A stretch of DNA of 64,000 nucleotides from Erwinia psidii (GCF_003846135.1 NZ_RHHM01000008.1:1-64000), one strand, 5' to 3'. Positions 45,641 through 54,146 are shown, counted from the first letter of the stretch. The notes: generated by a model not told the origin, from the sequence alone. Numbers and translations: made by a program.

Positions 45641-46039
45641 ATGAAGAAGAATTCGTTTGACCATCTAATTGATGGGCTTGCAAGTGAATATCGTATGCCC
45701 AGTTTTCCTGAAAAAAAAAATGAGCACGAAATTTACTACTTTTCGTTTGAGATCGGCGTATCAATAAAGATATATCAAGATGAGTTTCGATGGGTGTATT
45801 TTGTTGCCGAAATTGGTCAGGTCGTCGAAACTAATGCCGATACAATGGGACGAATGCTACACTTCAACAGTTTCAGTTTTAAAAAACCATTTCTTACACT
45901 AGGTTTGAGTAGGGGAGACGTCGGAGAACTACATGGGCGCGTTCCTTTGGTAGAAGTTGACAGTGTCGAAATGCGAAAAATCTTTGAGAATTTGCTAAGT
46001 GTGGCAGTCGAAATTAAAAAGTCATTCAATTTCAAGTGA
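45641..46039 (+). CDS. Type III secretion chaperone (ShcF/ShcO/ShcS-like)
   Basis: 132 residues, small and mildly acidic, with the layout of class I effector chaperones: an N-terminal helix (FDHLIDGLASEYRMPSFPEK), a beta sheet (YYFSFEIGVSIKIYQDEFRW, VYFVAEIGQVVETN) and a C-terminal helix (MRKIFENLLSVAVEIKKSFN). It resembles the Pseudomonas syringae chaperones of the HopF/HopO/HopS effectors as I remember them. It lies directly behind the hrp box and 11 bases before the effector gene, the usual chaperone-effector order. It should hold the effector ready for secretion. Confidence 0.8.
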   Translation: MKKNSFDHLIDGLASEYRMPSFPEKKNEHEIYYFSFEIGVSIKIYQDEFRWVYFVAEIGQVVETNADTMGRMLHFNSFSFKKPFLTLGLSRGDVGELHGRVPLVEVDSVEMRKIFENLLSVAVEIKKSFNFK

Positions 46040-46050
46040 TAGGTGTATTT

Positions 46051-46722
46051 ATGGGTAATATTTGTGGGACTTCTGGATCCCATTATGTGTATAGTCCGCC
46101 AGTTAGCCCTCGAAATGTATCTGGTTCATCAACACCAGTATACAGTGCAGGTGGCCAAGCTCTAACCTCAGCATCTCATCTTTCCGAAGAGGCACGGGAA
46201 GATTTTCTTTCACGTGCTGCAGCGGAAGTATATCACGATAGTAGGCTCTGGCACGGCACTTCGGGAAGCTATTTGCAAGATCTCAGAGATAATGGGTTTC
46301 AGCGGAGGCGTTCAGGTGCTGTAGACGCAACTCTCCGGGCTGGCTACGAATTAAACCCGGATGTCGTGAAAAATACGGAAAAGCATAATTATTTTACTAG
46401 TTATCCGGTATCTGCAAAAAAATATGCTCATAGAACAGATCCAGACAACCCCGTTCTCGTTAGAACTATAGGCATAAAGAACAACTTTCCAATTGAGCTG
46501 GATCCTGACAGTAAAGGCCCTGATGGAGAAATTTTTCCGTATAATTGCAGGACAACCTCATCCATTCCGTCAAAGTTTGTAGTTGGATCAAAACATAGCG
46601 CGCCAAAAGATGATGCCAAAGTTTTTAAAAAGGAAATGGGCGAAGCGGGCTATGATGTCTCTCTCAAGCAAGCGGGACGATTACTGCGGGAAGTGCAGTC
46701 AGATTCTGACGACGACTTCTGA
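46051..46722 (+). CDS. Type III effector: HopO/HopF-type N-terminus with ADP-ribosyltransferase-like domain
   Basis: 223 residues. The start MGNICGTSGSHYVYSPPVSP matches the N-termini of HopF2/HopO1 effectors, with Gly2 and Cys5 as likely myristoylation and palmitoylation sites for the plant plasma membrane. The C-terminal part does not look like HopO1 as I recall it: RLWHGTSGSYLQDLRDNGF (H68), HNYFTSYPVSAKKYAHRT and IPSKFVVGS follow the layout of H-Y-type ADP-ribosyltransferases. A third catalytic residue is unclear (Lys where Glu is often found). The tail is acidic (SDSDDDF). ATG 46051 gives the lipidation motif; GTG 46036 would not. Confidence 0.75.
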   Translation: MGNICGTSGSHYVYSPPVSPRNVSGSSTPVYSAGGQALTSASHLSEEAREDFLSRAAAEVYHDSRLWHGTSGSYLQDLRDNGFQRRRSGAVDATLRAGYELNPDVVKNTEKHNYFTSYPVSAKKYAHRTDPDNPVLVRTIGIKNNFPIELDPDSKGPDGEIFPYNCRTTSSIPSKFVVGSKHSAPKDDAKVFKKEMGEAGYDVSLKQAGRLLREVQSDSDDDF

Positions 46723-46833
46723 GGGCCTTAACTGTAGCGCGTGCGTAAAATATAGCGACAGTCCAGTTTCTGCGTTGGAGGCCGTACGCCTGCGAACTCC
46801 AGTATTGTAGTTGGTCGGCCGTAGGAAATTAAA

Positions 46834-48057
46834 ATGTTTAAGGTAAATACTTTTAATAGATCTCATTATCTTGCTAAGACCGGGGATGAAGAGCAGGTTC
46901 AAAATAACGTTCCCGGTACTTCTCGGCTCGTAATTGGGCCGCCATCGTCAGAGGAGCCAGAAGCTTCGGCCCATAAAAACAGTTCTTTTACTGGCTCAAG
47001 ACCAGCTTTTTATGCAAGCCAGACGATGGTCGAGGCTATTCCGCGAACGAGCATTCCTCCATCATTACCAAAACGGTACCAAGGCTTTAATCGCATTTGT
47101 CAGTCATTACGTCATATTGCAACTTCTGTAAACTGGGGCATGATAGGCCTTAAATCGTTGAGACCTATCGAAGTTCAAGCATCTGTTATTAATGGAAAGC
47201 TGCATGTCTCTTCAAATTTCCACAGTGAGCACATTCAGGAATCATTGCATTTTGCTTTAACGAGAGATACAGAACACCCAATCCCCTATCCGGTAAATAG
47301 AGGATCTAAAGCGCAGGTTGAGGAAAGCAGAAATAGGCGCCATGTCGTAAAACTTAAGGAAGATTTCCTTAACCAAGATAGGTTTGAGGTATTGAAGCAG
47401 AATACTGTTTCCGAGATAGCCAGAGGTTTGGGTTGCCCAGTCGAGAATAACCTCTCACGTCAGGAGCTCTCTGAGCAAGCTATTGCTGCGCTGCATATTT
47501 TGCAGAAGGTGATTCGGGCTGCCTCGCAGTCGAATCCGTCATTCGAAAACTTGATTATTCATCCTCCATTCAGAGATGCAAGTCTTGATGGAATATTACC
47601 CGATGGGATCAATCAAACCATGCATGCAGAGCAGAACATTCAGAAGGCTTTGGCGGGCGATAAAGAATGCCAGTATCAAGAGCTAATAGCAAAGCTTGGA
47701 CTGCAAGAGGGAAAGCATATAATTGTTCCTATTGCTGGAAAGTATGTGCCTTGCGCAGCATGCTCTGAAGTTGAAAGCGAGGCTAAGGGGCCGGATGGAT
47801 TATTCGATCCTAAAAGCGAAAAGTTTGTACTGCATAGATCAACTCAGCGCATCGGGATGGCTTTTTGGGATGAGGTGCAACATATTGCCATCGAAGGTCT
47901 CGATGCTGATCAAGGAAAAGCGCTTGCCAAAGGTATTGCTATCAGAGATCGTTTTTATGAAAATCCTGAAAAATTACAGGCTTCGCATCGAGAGATGGTG
48001 GAGGATTATTCGTTTGATACAGATAGTGCCTCTTCTGAGGATGATTCCATCCTATAA
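46834..48057 (+). CDS. Deaminase-fold protein in the effector operon, probable effector
   Basis: 407 residues. The first 90 residues are Ser/Pro/Asn-rich and disordered, like type III secretion signals. Zinc-site motifs of the cytidine-deaminase fold lie at HAE (264-266, in QTMHAEQNIQKAL) and PCAAC (306-310, in VPIAGKYVPCAACSEVE). A beta hairpin upstream (PIEVQASVINGKLHVSSNFH) may be part of the same fold. The C-terminus is acidic (SSEDDSIL), as in the upstream effector. It is 111 bases downstream with no own hrp box, so probably co-transcribed. A nucleic-acid, nucleotide or protein target is open. I know no named effector that matches. Confidence 0.65.
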   Translation: MFKVNTFNRSHYLAKTGDEEQVQNNVPGTSRLVIGPPSSEEPEASAHKNSSFTGSRPAFYASQTMVEAIPRTSIPPSLPKRYQGFNRICQSLRHIATSVNWGMIGLKSLRPIEVQASVINGKLHVSSNFHSEHIQESLHFALTRDTEHPIPYPVNRGSKAQVEESRNRRHVVKLKEDFLNQDRFEVLKQNTVSEIARGLGCPVENNLSRQELSEQAIAALHILQKVIRAASQSNPSFENLIIHPPFRDASLDGILPDGINQTMHAEQNIQKALAGDKECQYQELIAKLGLQEGKHIIVPIAGKYVPCAACSEVESEAKGPDGLFDPKSEKFVLHRSTQRIGMAFWDEVQHIAIEGLDADQGKALAKGIAIRDRFYENPEKLQASHREMVEDYSFDTDSASSEDDSIL

Positions 48058-48120
48058 GGGGTTGTAAGCGGAAAGCCGCCAGAATTGAGCCTGACAGTAA
48101 TTCTGTGTAACTGCTATCGT

Positions 48121-48173
48121 ATTAAAGGTGATCGTTCAGACGATCATCGAACTTAACAATAAAACGGCTCATT
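48121..48173. other. Inverted repeat at the end of the effector block
   Basis: GATCGT (48130-48135) pairs with ACGATC (48140-48145) around TCAG, followed by A+T-rich sequence. No T-run follows, so terminator function is doubtful. Nothing else is seen between the deaminase-like gene and the broken gene. Confidence 0.3.
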
Positions 48174-48513
48174 GCCAGCCGCGGTCGAAGCTGGACGTTT
48201 GTGGGTGTTGAGTTTCACACTTATCAGTCGCAGATGTGGTTCCCGGGCAGTCATGAAACGTGCCCCCCCCCCCCCCCCGAAAACACATTGCCATCAGCTG
48301 GGGGAGGCAACATTTTTAGACAGCCTGGGCACGGTTTATCGGCTGGCTCACGAATGTGTGCACCTGCTGGCTCTGGCTCCTGATGCCATCCCGCTACATT
48401 GTGCGATAGAGCCTGCGTTTAACCAAATGATGGCGGACAGCTTCGCCAGGGCCGGGCTGAATGCTCCACCGGCTTTGGTTACCGCGCTGCTGGTCAGCTT
48501 TCCGCAGGGTTAA
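48174..48513 (+). pseudogene. Broken gene with HEXXH motif, split at a poly-C tract
   Basis: Upstream of a C16 run one frame reads RGRSWTFVGVEFHTYQSQMW and FPGSHETC; downstream a different frame reads ATFLDSLGTVYRLAHECVHL and on to a stop at 48513. The two join only if the C count changes. HECVH fits the HEXXH zinc-protease motif. No ATG with a good binding site opens the upstream frame. It may be a phase-variable gene caught off, or a decayed remnant of a metalloprotease-like cargo gene. Family not recognised. Confidence 0.5.
48263..48278 (+). repeat. Homopolymer of 16 C
   Basis: An uninterrupted C16 run inside the broken gene. Such tracts slip during replication and are also error-prone in sequencing, so its true length needs care. 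Confidence 0.9.
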
Positions 48514-48790
48514 ACGCCCTGCGCCTATTCTGGCTCTGATTAAGGTAAGAACATCATTCAAAGAGATGTCGGAAAGAACAGAAATATCCTGCACTACCTG
48601 TTTTCCTCTTCGCCACAGGCCCTTTTTTCCCCAAGCATTCTGCCAGCGTATCTCTCAATTCCATCACATGCCACCACGGCCATTCTCACTGTTGCGAGGA
48701 TTCTTTCATAATTGCGGTCACAGTTCTTTATATAACCGCAGACACATATCCTGAAAATAGCGTCGGAATCCCCCACAACGGAGTCTTTCC
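48514..48790. other. Gap before the GHKL ATPase gene
   Basis: No gene seen. Probably contains the promoter of the ATPase gene; no clear boxes or strong hairpins were found. No strong ribosome binding site precedes ATG 48791 (only CGGAGT about 10 bases upstream). Confidence 0.35.
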
Positions 48791-51172
48791 ATGCGCTGTC
48801 CCTTTGAACTTGACCCTCAGATTATCCATCACATCATTTACAGTCAGGCCGGTTCCGTCGGCAAGGCGGTTATCGAACTTATCATGAACAGCGTCGATGC
48901 CGGTGCCAAACAGGTGAGCGTTGAGATCACCGCTGAAGGCTTTGTCTGCCGTGACGATGGCCGGGGCTTTGCCTCCCATGAGGATGTGAAACGCTATTTT
49001 GGCCGGTTTGGCACGCCACATCAGGAGGGGGATGCCACCTATGGCCGCTTCCGGCTGGGCCGGGGCCAGATTATGGCCCATGCCCGCACGCTGTGGGGTT
49101 CAAACCTCTGGCAGATGTCGGTGGACACACGGGAAATGGGCTACCACTACGATCTTGATGAGCTGACGACCGCCGTGCCTGGCTGCTCAGTGAGAGGTGA
49201 ATGGTACGAGCCGCTGAGCAGCCAGGAGCGCCTCTCCTGCCTCCAGGAAATTCGTGACCTGGTGCGTTACACGCCGGTCACCGTCAGCCTGAACGGGGCG
49301 GTTATCACCCGTCAGCCGGCGCTGGAAAAATGGGACGCGGAAGACGATGAGGCATGGTACCGCCTGCGTGAGGAGGGTGCCGTGGCCATCTACAATCAGG
49401 GGGTGCTGGTCCGCCACGACCCCGGGCATCAGTGGGGCGTCGGCGGGCTTATCGTCAGCAAAAAGCCCCTCGCGCTTAACGTCTCACGTACTGAAATTCT
49501 GCGCAAAAACTGCCCGGTATGGAAGTTCATCGCGGCCCGGTTTGCTGTGATGGCGGGTGCGTTCACAGGTACGCAGGGCAGCCACCGTAAAACAGAGTCA
49601 CGTCGGGAAAAATCAGCACGCCAGCTGCTGGCCGGGGAGGGCGATCTTCAGGCACTGTTCAACGGTGAGGAGGTGATCACCCTGCTGCCGGGCAGGCAGC
49701 ACGTTACGCTGGATGCCTTATTACGCCGTTGTCGCCGCGTCTTATCAGCGGATGAAGAGTGGGGTTTCACCCTGGCGCGTTCTGCACGCGACGTACCCCG
49801 TGGTGAACTGATTGCGCGTGCCGGCATTGCGCCGGTACTGCATCCCGTCACCCTGACCCGCTTTGGCTGCTATGAAGAAGACGAGTTTATGGCCTGCCTG
49901 AGCCGTATCCGCAGTAACCTGCTGGCGTATCGCGAAGGGCTGACGCGGTCTGAACGCTGGGGCAGTGGCTGGCACGCTGACGTCGTGCTGATTGATTTCG
50001 CCACGCTGAGTGAAAACTTCATCGACCGCACCCTGCTCGTCACTGAAAAACGTCTGGACAAAGAAACCCGGCGGGCCTGGACGGCGTTACGCTGGTGCCT
50101 GAATCACTATGCCGCGCTGTGTTCCGGTGCAGAAAAGACCTGGCAGGCGTATACGCATGGGGGGACGCGCTTTCAGATCCTGCTGGGTGAGTCCACCACC
50201 TCAGAGGCCTGGACCGACGGTGAGACCTATATCGCCTTTAATATCGATATCGTCCGTCGCCTGAAAACGGACCCGTTACTCACCGCCAGCAGGCTGTTCA
50301 GCCTGACGGAGCATGAGGTGGCCCATCAGGGCGACAGCCTGGACTGTGGCCACGATGAGGCTTTTTATCAGCGGTTTCATGATATCAGCACGCTTCACGC
50401 ATCCGAGCGTCAGCGTTATCTCCACGTCTGGCTGATGAAATACACCACCAGTCTGGAGGCCGAAGGAAAACGCGCGGCCGGGTCCGCATGGCGGGAGCGT
50501 TATCTGACCGAGCGGGCCAGCACCGGTCGGGAGAAGAAAGGTCTGCCCGGCATGATCAGCGACGAGGGTATGGCGAAGGCGCTGAGTGAACCGGACGAAC
50601 CTGAAGACAGCGCCCGTCTGGCTTTACTCAATGTGAAGCTGACGGGCGCTGATATCGCCGCGCCCGCCGAACCGGACTGGGAACGGGTGGTGAAAGAGGG
50701 GATTGAGCGGGCGCTGAAACAACAGACGGAGCAGACACAACAGCGTCAGATCCATGAGAGAGAATGGGAGGCGTACATGTGCGAGCTGGATTCACAGGAG
50801 GCGGAAATGGCAGAAGCGGGTCCGCCGCCTGATGATGACGAAATGGATGAGATGGTGGAGGAACAGCGCGCACGCTATCTCACGTTACTCCCCGGCGCGA
50901 CCGCCGGGCTGCTGACGGATTACGTTGTCTGGTACCTGATTTACAGCACGACCACGGAGGAAGAGGAGCTGGATGCGTGGGCGCGACGGACCTGGCAGCA
51001 GAAAGGGTCGTACCGTCCGGCGGCGGAGCCTGAACAGCTTCCCGAACGCTGGAAGCCGCTGGCCCGCGAGGGCGAAACCCGCTGGAGCCTGGAGCGTAAC
51101 GCGGCGGCGGCCGGGTTTTTTGACGTCGATGACTACCTGCAATGGCGACAGGACGGCGGCACCGTGGCGTGA
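48791..51172 (+). CDS. GHKL (Hsp90-type) ATPase with a zinc-metalloprotease-like domain
   Basis: 793 residues. The N-terminal ATPase has the N box AVIELIMNSVDAGAKQVSVE (E29, N33) and the DDGRGF nucleotide loop (D55, G57, G59), as in Hsp90/MutL/gyrase. Residues about 480-540 carry HEVAHQGDSLDCGHDEAFYQ: an HEXXH (H508 to H512) with a further GHD, like SprT-type or related zincins. A long acidic, helical C-terminal region follows (Glu/Gln-rich, about 590-700). ATP-binding proteins of this kind recur in PAPI-1/SPI-7-like ICEs between T4SS blocks. An ATP-gated protease is my inference. Confidence 0.75.
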   Translation: MRCPFELDPQIIHHIIYSQAGSVGKAVIELIMNSVDAGAKQVSVEITAEGFVCRDDGRGFASHEDVKRYFGRFGTPHQEGDATYGRFRLGRGQIMAHARTLWGSNLWQMSVDTREMGYHYDLDELTTAVPGCSVRGEWYEPLSSQERLSCLQEIRDLVRYTPVTVSLNGAVITRQPALEKWDAEDDEAWYRLREEGAVAIYNQGVLVRHDPGHQWGVGGLIVSKKPLALNVSRTEILRKNCPVWKFIAARFAVMAGAFTGTQGSHRKTESRREKSARQLLAGEGDLQALFNGEEVITLLPGRQHVTLDALLRRCRRVLSADEEWGFTLARSARDVPRGELIARAGIAPVLHPVTLTRFGCYEEDEFMACLSRIRSNLLAYREGLTRSERWGSGWHADVVLIDFATLSENFIDRTLLVTEKRLDKETRRAWTALRWCLNHYAALCSGAEKTWQAYTHGGTRFQILLGESTTSEAWTDGETYIAFNIDIVRRLKTDPLLTASRLFSLTEHEVAHQGDSLDCGHDEAFYQRFHDISTLHASERQRYLHVWLMKYTTSLEAEGKRAAGSAWRERYLTERASTGREKKGLPGMISDEGMAKALSEPDEPEDSARLALLNVKLTGADIAAPAEPDWERVVKEGIERALKQQTEQTQQRQIHEREWEAYMCELDSQEAEMAEAGPPPDDDEMDEMVEEQRARYLTLLPGATAGLLTDYVVWYLIYSTTTEEEELDAWARRTWQQKGSYRPAAEPEQLPERWKPLAREGETRWSLERNAAAAGFFDVDDYLQWRQDGGTVA

Positions 51173-51180
51173 CGGTGCAA

Positions 51181-51218
51181 AAACGCCGTTCTCTCACCCG
51201 GCCAGAGGGGGCGTTTTG
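51181..51218 (+). terminator. Possible terminator after the ATPase gene
   Basis: AAAACGCC (51181-51188) pairs with GGCGTTTT (51211-51218) over a long loop. The T-run is only four bases, so activity may be weak. Confidence 0.4.
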
Positions 51219-51306
51219 CAGGTTCTGTCAACCACACGGTGGTCACGGATTAATCTTCCGTTTCCGGCTCAGAGTTAATTGCTGAACCCGTCACCGCCTG
51301 AGCGCA

Positions 51307-51331
51307 CCCTGAGCAGAATTCTCACTCAGGG
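51307..51331 (+). promoter_or_regulatory. Hairpin overlapping the ribosome binding site of the third T4SS block
   Basis: CCCTGAG (51307-51313) pairs with CTCAGGG (51325-51331). The AGGGAG before ATG 51343 lies partly in the stem, so translation of the third T4SS block could be gated here. Confidence 0.4.
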
Positions 51332-51342
51332 AGCGTTTCACT

Positions 51343-51747
51343 ATGCGGTTATTCCCATGCCTTGCAGCATTATTTTTCTCCACCGGCGTCAGCGCCGGCA
51401 CGGTGATTTACACCGACAGCGCCCACCCCGTGGCGGGTGACCTCCCTGCGGACGTGTCGGTCACCCTGCTCGATGCCCCGGACCACCTTCAGACGCAGCT
51501 CTTTGGCCCACTTCCCGCCGACCCGGCGCAGGCTGAACGGCAGGCGAGGGCGGTGGTGGCTTCCCCGGACTTTACGCAAAATCAGCAGGCGCTGGCCGGC
51601 GCGTATGCCGGCGTGGTTCACGCCTGGTCACTGGGGCTGGAAAAATATCCGGCGGTGGTCTTCGACGACAGATGGGTGGTATACGGCACCACCGATGTCG
51701 CCGTGGCCACGCGGCAGCTGACGGTCTGGCGGGAGAGTCACCCATGA
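51343..51747 (+). CDS. ICE conjugation protein, PFL_4709 family (TIGR03757)
   Basis: 134 residues with a signal peptide (to about 18). The conserved TVIYTDSAHPVAGDLPADVS and KYPAVVFDDRWVVYGTTDVA fit the family, a TrbC/TraW-like periplasmic protein with a thioredoxin-like look but no CXXC. It opens the third T4SS block and overlaps the next gene by 4 bases. Confidence 0.85.
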   Translation: MRLFPCLAALFFSTGVSAGTVIYTDSAHPVAGDLPADVSVTLLDAPDHLQTQLFGPLPADPAQAERQARAVVASPDFTQNQQALAGAYAGVVHAWSLGLEKYPAVVFDDRWVVYGTTDVAVATRQLTVWRESHP

Positions 51748-52715
51748 ACATGGCCCTTGCACGCCCGCGCCGTCTGACGCTCGCCGCGCTGTTTGCCTGC
51801 ACCGGCACGCTGGCCAGCGTCAATACCGCCGGGCTGCTCTCCAGCGCCGTCAGCCCGGACTGCATCAGCTGGCGCATCAGCGGCATCTGCTACTGGCTGT
51901 TCTGTACGCCGGTGGGCTGCACGGTCAGAACCTCTGTAAAGGTGACACATTTTATCCCCGAAGCGGTGGTGTCCGCGTATCTGAGTCCGGGTGCCAATCC
52001 GTGGACGGAGATATCGGTGGTTAGCAGCACGGCAGACGGCGCGGAGAGTGCGCTCGTGGGTGTGGCTGCGGGCGTGTCCACCGGCGGCGGCCGGCAGGAG
52101 ATGAAGATACCGGGCACGCGCAAGCAGAACCTGCATTTCTACTATGGTGATGCCTGGGGGCATCCGGCGACAAAACTCATCGGCGGCATGGTACCCGGCT
52201 ACTCGTGCAGCAGCGCGGCCACGCCCTTTATGCCGTACTTTGCCAGCGGCCTGGATGCGCTGACCTGGCGCACCGACGTACCGGAAGCGCTTTATCCGGA
52301 GGCGCTGGTTCCCGGCAACCGGGAAGTGGGCAGCACGGCTGTCGGCAACATGTGGGGCAACGTTTATCCCCGCAGCGGCTTTGTCACCCAGACCGACGGC
52401 TACAAAGCCGCCGCCGTGGTGGTGCAGCGGGTTGCCGACATCATCACCCGTCAGGGCCAGCCTCACGTTTACAGCCCGCTGACCGGTCAGCGTTCGGCGG
52501 GCTACTGGCCACCAGACCCGGTGCAGGAAAACACCGGCACACAAAACCACAAATGGCAGCGCCTTTCACCGCAGCTATCTCAGAGCTGTGCGGTCTTCCC
52601 TGATGCAGGCGGAGAGAACGCCGAAGACGGCAACTACGCCTGGGCGCTCTGGCAGCCTTACAGCTGCTGCAAACGACGCGGCCAGACCTTCCTTTACAGC
52701 TTTGACTTCTCCTGA
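51744..52715 (+). CDS. traU: TraU-like conjugation protein, PFL_4710 family (TIGR03756)
   Basis: 323 residues with a signal peptide and many cysteines: PDCISWRISGICYWLFCTPV, GCTVRTSV, and the end QPYSCCKRRGQTFLYSF. TraU is a periplasmic F-type mating protein needed for DNA transfer and pilus dynamics; the cysteines form disulphides, which fits the CXXC protein encoded at 27997. ATG 51744 begins the signal peptide. Confidence 0.87.
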   Translation: MNMALARPRRLTLAALFACTGTLASVNTAGLLSSAVSPDCISWRISGICYWLFCTPVGCTVRTSVKVTHFIPEAVVSAYLSPGANPWTEISVVSSTADGAESALVGVAAGVSTGGGRQEMKIPGTRKQNLHFYYGDAWGHPATKLIGGMVPGYSCSSAATPFMPYFASGLDALTWRTDVPEALYPEALVPGNREVGSTAVGNMWGNVYPRSGFVTQTDGYKAAAVVVQRVADIITRQGQPHVYSPLTGQRSAGYWPPDPVQENTGTQNHKWQRLSPQLSQSCAVFPDAGGENAEDGNYAWALWQPYSCCKRRGQTFLYSFDFS

Positions 52716-52726
52716 GGATATTTTCC

Positions 52727-54145
52727 ATGACACGGCACTCTTTTCGGCGTTTTTACCCGGCACCTTTCGCCCTGCTTATCCTGCTCTCCCTTCCTGCCAT
52801 CGCCCTGGACACGTCGCTTTCGTCTGGCGGCGCGGCGGTGAGCGGTGCGGTCAATGACGGCCTGTTCTACTCCATCGGCGGCGGATCGGTTATTTCCCCG
52901 CCGGCCAGCCGCAGCAACATGTCCCGTCTGGGCCTGAACGGCGGCTGGAGCAGTGACCTGATGTGCGGCAACTTCGACCTGAAAACCACCGTCGGCAATC
53001 AGCTTAACGGCGTCACCAGCGGCTTTAAGGACCTGATGGGCAACGTCATTCAGGGCGCGACCGGTGCGGTGATGAGTATGCCGGCGATGGCCATTCAGCG
53101 CGCCAATCCGGGGCTGTATGAAATGCTGACCAACGGGGTACTTCAGGCGGGCCTGAACTTTGATAAGGCGCAGCTCAACTGCCAGAACATGTCGAAAAAG
53201 CTGGCTGATTACACGATGGGCAGCAGATGGCAGCAGGCGGCGGTGGCCGAAGAGTACAAGGATATCGTTGCCTCCAGCGACGGAGACGCCGTCTCCGGCG
53301 ACCAGAAGCTGAACAAAGCCACCGGTGAGGAGGGGGTCACCTGGGTGGGTGGCCAGAAGCGCGGTGGCAAGGGGCAGCAGGCCATACAGCCGACCCGTGA
53401 CCTGGCAAAAGCCGGTTTCAATATGATGAACAGCCTGCCGGTCACCAGCGGCAGCAGTGTCGGCACCGACAGCTGCAACGGCACCGTCTGCCAGCGCTGG
53501 AAAACTTCCGATGACGCCGCCGCGGCGGTGGTGAAGGTGCTGGGCGACCGCTCGATACGCACCTGCCGGGAAACCAGCGAATGTACCAGTGGCGGAACCG
53601 ATAACCAGCCGGGCAGTGCGGTGGCCGGCACCGGTTTTTCTCCGGTACTGGAGGATGGGACAAAAACCAACCTGGAGCAGCTCGCCAGGCTGGTCAATGG
53701 TCAGCTCCAGCCCACCACGGACAACCTGGCCGGGCTGAAGACCGGCAGTCTGGTGGTGACCCGTGGCGTTATCCAGTCGCTGCGCGATGACCCCGACAAA
53801 GCCGCACTGGTTCAGCGACTGGCCGGCGAGCTGGCGATGTCCGATACGGTGGAAACCGCGCTGACCATGCGCCGGATGCTGACCACCGGCGAGTCTGAAC
53901 CCAACGCGGCCGAACAGCCTGAAGCGATTGCCGAGGGCGACCGCCGCGTGGATGCGCTTGACCGCGAGCTGAACGCGCTGCGCAACGAGATGGAGCTGCG
54001 CAAATCCATCAGCAGCAACAGCCTGCTGACCACGCTGGCGCGTCAGGGCGCGCGTAATCAGGATAACCAGATGCAGCAGAAAACCGGCAGTCAGGACCAG
54101 GGCTTCAGCCAGATGGGCCAGACATCATCTTCAGGAGCGAACTGA
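52727..54145 (+). CDS. traH: TraH-like conjugation protein, PFL_4711 family (TIGR03755)
   Basis: 472 residues with a signal peptide (to about 25). Conserved SLSSGGAAVSGAVNDGLFYS and GGGSVISPPASRSNMSRLGL, and a Cys pair region (CNGTVCQRW, CRETSECTSG). Coiled-coil rich C-terminus (about 380-430). TraH belongs to the F-type mating-pair stabilisation group in the periplasm and outer membrane. It follows TraU as in F-like and PFGI-1-like systems. Confidence 0.85.
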   Translation: MTRHSFRRFYPAPFALLILLSLPAIALDTSLSSGGAAVSGAVNDGLFYSIGGGSVISPPASRSNMSRLGLNGGWSSDLMCGNFDLKTTVGNQLNGVTSGFKDLMGNVIQGATGAVMSMPAMAIQRANPGLYEMLTNGVLQAGLNFDKAQLNCQNMSKKLADYTMGSRWQQAAVAEEYKDIVASSDGDAVSGDQKLNKATGEEGVTWVGGQKRGGKGQQAIQPTRDLAKAGFNMMNSLPVTSGSSVGTDSCNGTVCQRWKTSDDAAAAVVKVLGDRSIRTCRETSECTSGGTDNQPGSAVAGTGFSPVLEDGTKTNLEQLARLVNGQLQPTTDNLAGLKTGSLVVTRGVIQSLRDDPDKAALVQRLAGELAMSDTVETALTMRRMLTTGESEPNAAEQPEAIAEGDRRVDALDRELNALRNEMELRKSISSNSLLTTLARQGARNQDNQMQQKTGSQDQGFSQMGQTSSSGAN

Positions 54146-54146
54146 T

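Noticed and set aside
46723..46833. A second hrp box before the deaminase-like gene
   Set aside because: The best candidate (TGGAGGC, later CCAGTAT) departs from the consensus in both halves; co-transcription from 45589 is more likely.
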